DNA of 13,869 nucleotides from positions 1 through 13,869 of the forward strand of contig NZ_DATBUM010000207.1 of the NCBI RefSeq assembly GCF_036516095.1, written 5' to 3'. A program made the position numbers and the translations under genes. The stretch's first letter is position 1; every line of letters begins with the position of its first letter. This DNA comes from Fusobacterium_C sp036516095 (GTDB lineage: Bacteria > Fusobacteriota > Fusobacteriia > Fusobacteriales > Fusobacteriaceae). The notes under the pieces were generated by a model, which was given only the letters and a program-made list of their open reading frames with translations, searched no databases and was not told where the DNA came from. Shown here piece after piece: positions 1-5,491 of the stretch.

Positions 1-1
1 G

Positions 2-508
2 AAAAGAGCAGGAATAACACAAAAACAATTAGCAGAAAAAATTGGAAAATCTGAAATTTTAATCAGAAAATACGAAAATGGGAAAACAAAAATAACTAGC
101 GAAACATTTTTTTTAATTATTTTCTTCTCCGGATTAACAAAAGAGATGCTTTTAGAATTAGTGCATTTTCATAAACAAAAAATACTAAATTTTATGAAAA
201 TAGATGATAGAGAATTTGAAGAATTGATAGAAGCTTTAAAAATTGATTTGAATTTTATATATTCATTAGAAAATAAGCAGAACAAAACAACAGAAACAAT
301 GAATATTAAAGTAAAATTGATTGATGCCATTAGAGAGTATTTGACACATAGTTTAAAAAAAATTTCTGACTCTGATGATGAGATAAAAAATATATTATTG
401 AATAGAGATGTATCAAACGATATAGATGGAGTAATTTTTGAAATACTTAGCTTTTCAGATTTTAAATTGCAGGAGTTTTTACGTTTTTTAAAAAATACAA
501 ATAATTAA
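2..508 (+). CDS. XRE-family helix-turn-helix regulator, 5' end missing
   Basis: The reading frame is open from base 2, so the gene begins left of the window; 168 codons are visible. The first roughly 50 residues match a Cro/CI (HTH_3) DNA-binding domain: GITQKQLAEKIGKSEILIRK, then a YENGKTKIT segment, which is the usual 'TQxxLAxxxGxSxxxIxxYExG' pattern. Perhaps 10 residues of that domain are lost off the edge. The remaining ~115 residues are charged and helical (for example FHKQKILNFMKIDDREFEEL) and I do not recognise a family in them; they may serve dimerisation or ligand sensing. No membrane segment is seen. An internal ATG at 146 lies after the HTH, so it is not the true start. Regulators of this kind are common in prophages and integrative elements, and the tRNA-flanking sequence to the right would fit that. 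The DNA-binding role is confident; the target and the element membership are inference. Confidence 0.5.
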   Translation, partial: KRAGITQKQLAEKIGKSEILIRKYENGKTKITSETFFLIIFFSGLTKEMLLELVHFHKQKILNFMKIDDREFEELIEALKIDLNFIYSLENKQNKTTETMNIKVKLIDAIREYLTHSLKKISDSDDEIKNILLNRDVSNDIDGVIFEILSFSDFKLQEFLRFLKNTNN

Positions 509-565
509 AAACTAAACTCCAAGAAATAAAGGATGTCCTTACTAGTGATACCCAATACTATTGGT

Positions 566-600
566 AGGAGCAGGAATATTTTTCTTGCTCCTATTTTCTT
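566..600 (+). terminator. Probable rho-independent terminator after the XRE gene
   Basis: A near-perfect inverted repeat occupies 566-592: 11-bp arms AGGAGCAGGAA and TTCTTGCTCCT with one G-U pair and a 5-base loop (TATTT). It is followed on the plus strand by ATTTTCTTTTC. It lies 58 bases after the XRE stop codon and is the likely end of that transcript. The minus strand shows no T-run after the stem. A second small palindrome, CCAATA-C-TATTGG, sits directly before it at 552-564. Confidence 0.5.
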
Positions 601-1059
601 TTCTAATCGTTTTCAAGGAGTTGTCAAAAACATCACTTTATTTTTTCTTCCTGCTCCCATTCTAAAATCCATTTTAATTCATTTCTTATGTCTTAATACA
701 TTGGTTTTTTTCTTTCCGATAGGTCAAGGGTACATTTGTATACCCTCAAGGATTGAATGCATTAAAATCGCTTATAGAAAAGTAAAACGGATTAGTTTCT
801 AGTAGTTAACTTCTGGAATTATTATAGATAATTATTTATAACGGTATACCCCCCTGAGAATTGAAAATCCTGTTATTTTATATTTTCTTTTATTTTCAAT
901 GTTTTTTTACTTCTTCCTGCTTCCGCCATTTATTTTATACCCCATGGATGTATATCTTGAATATTGGCCATTAAATGCCAACACCATTTTTTCTAGTAAT
1001 ACCAATACAAAACTTCAATAAATTATTCAAAATAATTTTATCACATATAATAACAGTTA

Positions 1060-1177
1060 TGTGTAAGCAAATTATTTTAAATAATTTTCATAATGATGTA
1101 ATAAATAAAAAAGAGGGTTCCAAATCCCTCTAAAACTTATAAATATAATGTGTAGAATGTGTGTAACCTATGTGTAA
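1060..1177. repeat. Phased TGTGTA repeats, possible integrase arm sites
   Basis: TGTGTA occurs at 1149-1154, 1160-1165 and 1171-1176, with exactly 11 bp from start to start, close to one helical turn. A fourth copy, TGTGTAA, lies at 1060-1066 in the same orientation. On the other strand these read TTACACA/CTACACA. Short phased direct repeats near a tRNA 3' end are what tyrosine recombinases of integrative elements use as arm-type sites. The repeats and spacing are seen directly; the integrase role is inference, as no integrase gene is visible in the window. Confidence 0.5.
1105..1131 (-). terminator. Rho-independent terminator, minus strand
   Basis: Reading the minus strand, AGAGGG (1131-1126), an 8-base loop, then CCCTCT (1117-1112) form a 6-bp GC-rich stem. 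It runs straight into a T-run (1112-1107) and ATTTATT. On the plus strand the T-run is absent. It is about 155 bases past the tRNA-Ser 3' end and could end the tRNA transcript, or could once have ended a lost gene such as an integrase. Confidence 0.5.
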
Positions 1178-1285
1178 TCATTGCCTTTTTACATCAATTT
1201 TTATCTTTTTTGAAATCTTTCTTTTTTGCAAAATTTCCTTATTTTCTAATGTATTTCTTATTTCAAAAAACTTCTTAAAATACTA

Positions 1286-1370
1286 TGGCGGAAGTAGAGG
1301 GAATCGAACCCACAAGACGTTGCCGCCCACAGCTTTCCAAGCTGCTGCCCTACCATTAGGCGATACTTCC
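1286..1370 (-). tRNA. tRNA-Ser (anticodon GGA)
   Basis: The minus strand from 1370 to 1286 folds as an 85-nt class II tRNA with CCA encoded. The acceptor stem is GGAAGTA pairing with TACTTCC, followed by discriminator G and CCA. The D-arm is GCCT-AATGGTA-GGGC. The anticodon arm is GCAGC-TTGGAAA-GCTGT, which places GGA at 34-36 and reads UCC/UCU serine codons. The long variable arm GGGCG-GCAA-CGTCT is typical of serine tRNAs. The T-loop is TTCGATT; its stem GTGGG/CCCTC has one T-T mismatch at the second pair. The gene has its own promoter just upstream. Its 3' end borders a repeat-rich, gene-poor region, as expected at integration sites. Confidence 0.5.
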
Positions 1371-1387
1371 GAACTCATATGCTCTTT

Positions 1388-1416
1388 ATTATACTATATT
1401 CTATTGAGAAAATCAA
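1388..1416 (-). promoter_or_regulatory. Promoter for tRNA-Ser
   Basis: On the minus strand, TTGATT (1416-1411) and TATAAT (1393-1388) are separated by exactly 17 bp, a near-consensus housekeeping sigma promoter. Transcription would begin about 10 bases before the mature tRNA 5' end at 1370. It lies just past the stop codon of the upstream kinase gene, so the tRNA need not depend on read-through. Confidence 0.5.
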
Positions 1417-1419
1417 TCT

Positions 1420-2241
1420 CTATTTTATGAAAGATAGACTTTCTTCAATGGCAATGCCTCGAAATTTATCTTGATTGTCTTTATTTTTCAAAATAAAGGC
1501 ATAGACGACATTCATTGCTTTTTGAACACTTTCCTCCAAAGAATGACCATGTAAAAGATTGCCTAGGAGAACGGAAGAAAAAATATCGCCGGTTCCGGGA
1601 AATTGAATCGGAATATGGCAATATGGTAAAAAGAAATAACTACGCTTTACAGCGTCAAAACCACAGACATAATGTTCTTTATCTTTTGTTTCCACACTGG
1701 TAATGACAACGGATTTTGCTCCATTTTGTAAGAGAGATTGGATTAAATCTTTTACTTCTTCCAGACTGACGGTAGTTTGTCCTATATATTTTTTAGCCAA
1801 GAAACAGGCTTCTGTAAAGTTGGGAACCATAACATCTGCAACACTGCTTAATTTTCTCATATTATCTACAGTTTCTTCTTTTACTCCGTTGTAAAGTTTT
1901 CCTTGATCTCCCATAATGGGATCGACCATGACGAAAAGTCCTTGCTGTTTCTTTTTATCAATATATTGTAGAATGAGCTCCACTTGTCTTTTAGTTAAGA
2001 TGAATCCTGTGGAAATACAATCAAAAGAGAAATTCAATTCCTCCCAAATCTTTAAAGATTTTTCCATGTATTCTGTAGTATCCATGATTTCAAATTTTCC
2101 ATAATCTAAGGTATTTGAAACAAGGGCAGTGGGAAGGTTGTACAAACTGTGTCCCATCGTGGACAAGATGGGAGTCATTGCTGCTAGGGCAACTTTTCCG
2201 TAACCGGGCATGTCGTTAATCAATAAAATTTTTTTATTCAT
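1420..2241 (-). CDS. Pyridoxal/pyridoxamine kinase (PdxK/PdxY family)
   Basis: Encodes a 273-residue cytosolic kinase of the ribokinase fold that phosphorylates a B6 vitamer (pyridoxal, pyridoxamine or pyridoxine) with ATP in the PLP salvage pathway. Supporting motifs are the N-terminal INDMPGYGKVALAA, VDPIMGD at 107-112 and PNFTEA at 140-145. The anion-hole and catalytic motif GTGD is at 216-219, with Asp219 the expected base. Length and motif order fit COG2240. I place the start at 2241 because AAGGGGGAG precedes that ATG at proper spacing. A longer in-frame reading from 2292 would put the coding start inside the gene's own promoter. Which vitamer is preferred cannot be told. The gene is divergent from the CxxC protein gene and is followed by tRNA-Ser. 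Confidence 0.5.
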   Translation of the reverse strand: MNKKILLINDMPGYGKVALAAMTPILSTMGHSLYNLPTALVSNTLDYGKFEIMDTTEYMEKSLKIWEELNFSFDCISTGFILTKRQVELILQYIDKKKQQGLFVMVDPIMGDQGKLYNGVKEETVDNMRKLSSVADVMVPNFTEACFLAKKYIGQTTVSLEEVKDLIQSLLQNGAKSVVITSVETKDKEHYVCGFDAVKRSYFFLPYCHIPIQFPGTGDIFSSVLLGNLLHGHSLEESVQKAMNVVYAFILKNKDNQDKFRGIAIEESLSFIK

Positions 2242-2273
2242 AATTCTCCCCCTTATTTTACATGTTACGATAT

Positions 2274-2302
2274 ATTTTACCTTTTTTTTCATAAAAAATC
2301 AA
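2274..2302 (-). promoter_or_regulatory. Promoter for the pyridoxal kinase gene
   Basis: On the minus strand, TTGATT (2302-2297), a 17-bp spacer and TAAAAT (2279-2274) form a good promoter. It predicts a leader of about 25 bases before the ATG at 2241. This supports the shorter start for the kinase. Its -35 box lies 23 bases from the -35 box of the divergent promoter, so the two could be affected by one regulator. Confidence 0.5.
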
Positions 2303-2325
2303 ACGAATCATTCTTGAAAAAATTA

Positions 2326-2354
2326 TTGACAGTTTTGATAAATTTTAATATAAT
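2326..2354 (+). promoter_or_regulatory. Consensus promoter for the DUF1858 gene
   Basis: TTGACA (2326-2331), a 17-bp spacer and TATAAT (2349-2354) are a perfect match to the housekeeping sigma consensus, predicting strong expression. In the leader, AATGAAA (2371-2377) and TTTCATT (2384-2390) can form a small hairpin just before the ribosome binding site GAGGAGGA. That hairpin could be an operator or mRNA-stabilising element, or chance in AT-rich DNA. Confidence 0.5.
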
Positions 2355-2409
2355 AAAAGAAAATAAAAGTAATGAAACGAGTATTTCATTTTAAGAGGAG
2401 GAAGTAAAC

Positions 2410-2610
2410 ATGGTAACAAAAGATATGAATATATTAGAGGCAGTTCAAAATTATCCAATCGCGGTGGAAGTCTTTCAAAAGCATGGGCTTGGATGTGTAG
2501 GATGTATGATTGCTTCGGGAGAAACTTTGGGAGAAGGGATTGCAGCTCACGGATTGAATCCGGATGCAATTGTAGCAGAAATTAACGAATTGATCCAACA
2601 AGGAAAATAG
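2410..2610 (+). CDS. DUF1858 small CxxC redox protein
   Basis: Encodes a 66-residue soluble protein of the DUF1858 type, also known as the 'hybrid-cluster-protein-associated redox disulfide' domain. The N-terminal part (MNILEAVQNYPIAVEVFQKH) and the GLGCVGC motif with Cys29 and Cys32 are the family signatures. The same domain occurs at the N-terminus of ScdA/RIC-like Fe-S repair proteins and as a stand-alone protein in anaerobes. The cysteine pair may bind a metal or cycle as a dithiol; the exact biochemical role is not established. The start has a strong GAGGAGGA site. The gene stands alone, with a perfect promoter in front and a terminator 9 bases after its stop. No hybrid-cluster protein gene is in the window. 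Confidence 0.5.
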   Translation: MVTKDMNILEAVQNYPIAVEVFQKHGLGCVGCMIASGETLGEGIAAHGLNPDAIVAEINELIQQGK

Positions 2611-2619
2611 TTAAGTGCC

Positions 2620-2643
2620 GGCCAGTTTTTCTGGCCTTTTTTT
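2620..2643 (+). terminator. Rho-independent terminator after DUF1858 gene
   Basis: GGCCAG (2620-2625), a TTTTT loop, CTGGCC (2631-2636) and a run of seven T (2637-2643). It is a classic terminator that separates the short CxxC gene from the long operon downstream. Confidence 0.5.
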
Positions 2644-2657
2644 ATGTGAAGAGGACA

Positions 2658-2686
2658 TTGAAAAAAAATGATTTTTATGATAAAAT
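2658..2686 (+). promoter_or_regulatory. Promoter of the long DUF445-to-dxs operon
   Basis: TTGAAA (2658-2663), a 17-bp spacer and TAAAAT (2681-2686) lie just after the preceding terminator and about 40 bases before the first gene. This is the only clear promoter I find for the eleven-gene run. Internal promoters are possible but none stands out. The region is too AT-rich for me to name an operator. Confidence 0.5.
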
Positions 2687-2725
2687 AATTTACTAAATCA
2701 ATAAAAAATCAGAAGGAGCTAGGCG

Positions 2726-3331
2726 ATGTTGTTGAGATGGTTGATGATGGTGTTGATAGGGGCATGGATTGGGTGGATTACCAATTGGTTGGCAATTAAA
2801 ATGTTATTTCATCCCTATGAAGAAAAACGTTTTTTATGTTTTAGAATCCAAGGGGTCATTCCCAAAAGAAAAAAAGACATTGGAAGTGGAATCGCCAGGG
2901 TGGTGGAGCAAGAACTGCTTTCTCTGAAAGAGTTATTGCAGCAGATGGATATGGAACTCATTTTTAGGAATATAGAGAAAAAAATGGATGAATATTTGGA
3001 AGAAAATTTGGAAAAGGAAATTCAAAAAGCCTTTCCTTTTGCTGCTATGTTTTTAGGAAAAGATAGTTTGGAAAAAATTAAATCCTTAGTGAAAGAGGGA
3101 GTTTTATCTCGAAAAGAGGAAATTTGTTCTGTGTTTACAAACCATTTGGAAGAAAAGGTTGATATTCAAAAAATGATTTCCGATAAAATTTCTTCTTTTT
3201 CTTTTCAAAAAGTGGAGAAGATTCTTTTTTCTTTGGCGAAAAAAGAATTGAAACATATTGAAGGGGTAGGAGCTATTTTAGGAGCTGTCATTGGAGGATT
3301 GCAGTTTTTATTATTTTCTTATTTCTCATAA
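2726..3331 (+). CDS. DUF445 family membrane protein
   Basis: Encodes a 201-residue protein of the DUF445 (YheB/YjiN-like) family, function unknown. The N-terminal hydrophobic segment (about residues 1-27) contains IGAWIGWITNWLAIKMLFHP, the family hallmark 'G..IGw.TN..AikmLF.P'. The middle (about 45-175) is a charged, helical, coiled-coil-like region. A second hydrophobic segment (about 178-199, rich in Gly, Ala and Leu) ends the protein. The expected layout is two membrane anchors with the helical part on one side of the membrane. It is at the short end for the family. The start has AAGGAG seven bases upstream. It is the first gene of the operon; the 24-base gap to ruvB suggests co-transcription. 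The family call is firm; the function is open. Confidence 0.5.
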   Translation: MLLRWLMMVLIGAWIGWITNWLAIKMLFHPYEEKRFLCFRIQGVIPKRKKDIGSGIARVVEQELLSLKELLQQMDMELIFRNIEKKMDEYLEENLEKEIQKAFPFAAMFLGKDSLEKIKSLVKEGVLSRKEEICSVFTNHLEEKVDIQKMISDKISSFSFQKVEKILFSLAKKELKHIEGVGAILGAVIGGLQFLLFSYFS

Positions 3332-3355
3332 AAAACGAGTAAAAAGGATAGAGTT

Positions 3356-4360
3356 ATGGAAAGAATTGTGAGTGAATTCGAAATACCGAATGAAATAGAA
3401 GTTCAAAGAAATTTAAGACCGAAAACCTTTCAGGAATATATAGGACAGGAGAGTTTGAAAGAAAAAATTTTTATTTCTATCCAAGCGGCAAAAAGAAGAG
3501 GAGCCGTCATTGATCATGTGTTGCTATATGGACCCCCAGGTTTAGGGAAGACTACTCTGGCAGGAGTGATTGCGAATGAAATGGGATCCAATTTAAAAGT
3601 TACTTCCGGACCTGTTTTAGAAAAGGCAGGGGATCTGGCGGCTATTTTAACTTCTTTGGAGGAAAATGATGTGTTGTTTATTGATGAGATTCATCGTTTG
3701 AACACTGCAGTGGAAGAGATTTTGTATCCTGCCATGGAAGATAGGGAATTGGATATTATCATTGGAAAAGGACCGGCTGCCCGTTCCATTCGGATTGAAC
3801 TTCCTAATTTCACCTTAATTGGTGCTACAACTCGGGCAGGGTTACTCAGTGCACCTTTACGGGATCGTTTTGGAATTAGCCATAAAATGGAATATTATAC
3901 GGAGCAAGAAGTAAAAGAAATTATTTTACGCGGAGGAAAAATTTTAGAGGTGGAAGTAGAACAGGCAGGAGCGGAAGAACTGGCAAAACGTAGTCGAGGG
4001 ACACCAAGAATTGCAAATCGCCTTTTAAAAAGAGTTCGAGATTATGCGGAAATTAGAGGGAAAGGGATTATTACCAAAAATATTGCTATACAGGCTTTAA
4101 ATCTGTTAGGGGTAGATGTGGAAGGTCTGGATGAGCTGGATAGAAATATTTTACATGCAATTTTTGAAAATTATGGAGGAGGTCCCGTCGGAATTGAAAC
4201 TTTGTCCTTACTTTTGGGAGAAGACAGAAGAACTTTAGAAGAAGTTTATGAGCCATATTTGATTCAAAAGGGATTTTTAAAAAGAACGACTCGAGGCAGA
4301 GTAGCTACTTCAAAAGCAACAGTTTATTGGAAAAAAATGGAGGAAAAAAATGAAGATTAA
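3356..4360 (+). CDS. ruvB: Holliday junction branch migration DNA helicase RuvB
   Basis: The 334-residue AAA+ motor forms hexameric rings that, with RuvA, drive branch migration of Holliday junctions during recombinational repair. Walker A GPPGLGKT is at 59-66, Walker B LFIDEIHR at 107-114 and sensor-1 GATTRAG at 156-162. The conserved LRDRFG (168-173) holds the arginine finger region. The C-terminal part (about 260-330, including GGGPVGIETLSLLLGEDRRT) is the winged-helix DNA-binding domain. Length is normal for the family. The start has AAGGA seven bases upstream. Neither ruvA nor ruvC is in the window, so they must lie elsewhere. The last 11 bases overlap the next gene, suggesting translational coupling to the Rrf2 regulator. 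Confidence 0.5.
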   Translation: MERIVSEFEIPNEIEVQRNLRPKTFQEYIGQESLKEKIFISIQAAKRRGAVIDHVLLYGPPGLGKTTLAGVIANEMGSNLKVTSGPVLEKAGDLAAILTSLEENDVLFIDEIHRLNTAVEEILYPAMEDRELDIIIGKGPAARSIRIELPNFTLIGATTRAGLLSAPLRDRFGISHKMEYYTEQEVKEIILRGGKILEVEVEQAGAEELAKRSRGTPRIANRLLKRVRDYAEIRGKGIITKNIAIQALNLLGVDVEGLDELDRNILHAIFENYGGGPVGIETLSLLLGEDRRTLEEVYEPYLIQKGFLKRTTRGRVATSKATVYWKKMEEKNED

Positions 4361-4766
4361 CACAAAAGTACGATACGGATTCAAAGCACTGGCATATATT
4401 GCCATGAATACGGAAGAAAATAAATTAGTGAGGATTAAAGAAATTGCAGAAAGTCAAAATATTTCCATTCAATACTTGGAGCAGATTTTGTTCAAATTGA
4501 AAAATGAAAAAATTATTGAAGGAAAAAGAGGACCGAGTGGAGGCTATCGTTTAGCAATGTCTCCGAAAGAAATCACTTTGCATAAGGTGTATATGATTTT
4601 AGATGATGAGGTCAAAGTAATTGATTGTAATGAAAGTGATGAACATAGGCAACAATGTAAGGAAACGATTTGCGGTTCCACTTGTATTTGGAGTAAATTG
4701 GATCATGCCTTAACAAAAATTTTATCAGATACTACTTTAGAAGATTTTATAAATAATGTAAAATAA
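4350..4766 (+). CDS. Rrf2/IscR-family transcriptional regulator with four cysteines
   Basis: Encodes a 138-residue winged-helix regulator. The N-terminus MKINTKVRYGFKALAYIA, the HTH ISIQYLEQILFKLKNEKII (about 38-56) and the wing GKRGPSGGYRLA (58-69) are diagnostic of Rrf2. The C-terminal half carries Cys93, Cys103, Cys108 and Cys112. IscR, NsrR and RsrR of this family bind a [2Fe-2S] or [4Fe-4S] cluster through about three cysteines in this same region, so cluster binding is plausible. CymR-like members lack them. The true target is unknown; it could control its own operon, Fe-S or cysteine metabolism, or nitrosative stress. The gene overlaps ruvB by 11 bases and precedes rsmE by 14. Confidence 0.5.
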   Translation: MKINTKVRYGFKALAYIAMNTEENKLVRIKEIAESQNISIQYLEQILFKLKNEKIIEGKRGPSGGYRLAMSPKEITLHKVYMILDDEVKVIDCNESDEHRQQCKETICGSTCIWSKLDHALTKILSDTTLEDFINNVK

Positions 4767-4780
4767 GTTAGGAGAAAGCT

Positions 4781-5491
4781 TTGATTAGTGTTATAATAGA
4801 AAGGAAAGAATATTTAGACGAGATTATTTTGGAAAAAAAGGAAGACCTGCACCATTTACTCCATGTATTTCGTTTGGAAGTTGGAGATAAAGTTCGAGCA
4901 GTAGATGGCGATTATGAATATATTTGTGAAATACAAAAAATCATAGAGAATAAAGTGCATCTTCAAATTCTGGAAAAAAAAGAAGATGCTTTTTCTCTAT
5001 CTGTAGAGATTGATGCAGCCATCTGTCTGATTAAAAATGACAAGATGGATTTTTGTATTCAAAAATTAACAGAGTTAGGAATACACAGTATTTTACCTAC
5101 CATAGCAAAAAGATGTGTGGTAAAATTGAAAGAAAAAAAAGAAAAATGGAAGACAATTGTGAAAGAAACAATGAAACAGTGTCAAGGAGTAAAACCGACA
5201 CAGATTCAAGAGATTATAGATTTAAAACAGCTTCCTTTGGAGAACTATGATTTGATTTTATTGCCTTATGAATGTGAAGAAGAGCATAGCTTGAAGCATG
5301 TTTTACGAAACGGACTACAAGTACCGAAAAAAATCTTATATATTATAGGACCGGAAGGCGGTTTTGAAAAAGAGGAAATTGAGTATCTGGCTTCCAAAGG
5401 AGCAAAAGTGGTTAGTCTAGGAAAGCGAATTTTACGAGCAGAAACAGCAGCAATTGTAGTGGGAGGAGTTTTGGTTCATGAATTCGAATAA
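4781..5491 (+). CDS. rsmE: 16S rRNA (uracil(1498)-N3)-methyltransferase RsmE
   Basis: The 236-residue SPOUT methyltransferase uses S-adenosylmethionine to methylate U1498 of 16S rRNA in the small-subunit decoding region. The N-terminal ~70 residues form the PUA-like RNA-binding domain (DLHHLLHVFRLEVGDKVRAV). The C-terminal trefoil-knot motifs are IGPEGGF at 189-195 and LGKRILRAETA at 213-223, the SAM-binding signature of the family. It starts with TTG at 4781, supported by AGGAG six bases upstream; no better ATG exists nearby. Length is normal (family about 230-250). It overlaps mtaB by 14 bases, which suggests coupled translation of two RNA-modifying enzymes. Confidence 0.5.
   Translation: MISVIIERKEYLDEIILEKKEDLHHLLHVFRLEVGDKVRAVDGDYEYICEIQKIIENKVHLQILEKKEDAFSLSVEIDAAICLIKNDKMDFCIQKLTELGIHSILPTIAKRCVVKLKEKKEKWKTIVKETMKQCQGVKPTQIQEIIDLKQLPLENYDLILLPYECEEEHSLKHVLRNGLQVPKKILYIIGPEGGFEKEEIEYLASKGAKVVSLGKRILRAETAAIVVGGVLVHEFE

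Larger units (their letters stand above)
509..1285. other. Gene-poor region between XRE gene and tRNA-Ser, repeat-rich
   Basis: No convincing gene lies here. The longest plus-strand reading (533-802, 89 codons) has no ribosome binding site, overlaps the 566-592 hairpin and has no recognisable family, so I treat it as chance. The stretch holds several short structures: the 566-592 hairpin; related TTCCTGCTCC-type motifs at 582-591, 648-657 and 914-923; a GGTATACC palindrome at 843-850; a small inverted repeat AGGGTA/TACCCT at 727-746; a minus-strand terminator at about 1105-1131; and TGTGTA repeats at 1060, 1149, 1160 and 1171. The mix suggests the decayed end of a mobile element, which is inference. 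Confidence 0.5.

Noticed and set aside
533..802. Plus-strand reading of 89 codons in the spacer
   Set aside because: It has no ribosome binding site, covers a terminator hairpin, and its product is a Phe/Ile-rich string with no family pattern.
872..929. Tiny minus-strand readings beginning ATG-GCG-GAA-GCA and ATG-GGA-GCA in the spacer
   Set aside because: They are 15-18 codons long with no ribosome site; their similarity comes from the short repeated DNA motif, not from a conserved peptide.
1060..1177. CRISPR array
   Set aside because: The repeat unit is only 6-9 bases, with 11-bp spacing, far too short for repeats and spacers.
1170..1430. Plus-strand reading of 86 codons
   Set aside because: It runs antisense across the tRNA-Ser gene; the middle of the product is just the translated tRNA complement.
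2242..2292. 17-residue upstream extension of the pyridoxal kinase
   Set aside because: The extension would overlap the -10 and -35 boxes of the gene's own promoter, and a strong ribosome site precedes the ATG at 2241.
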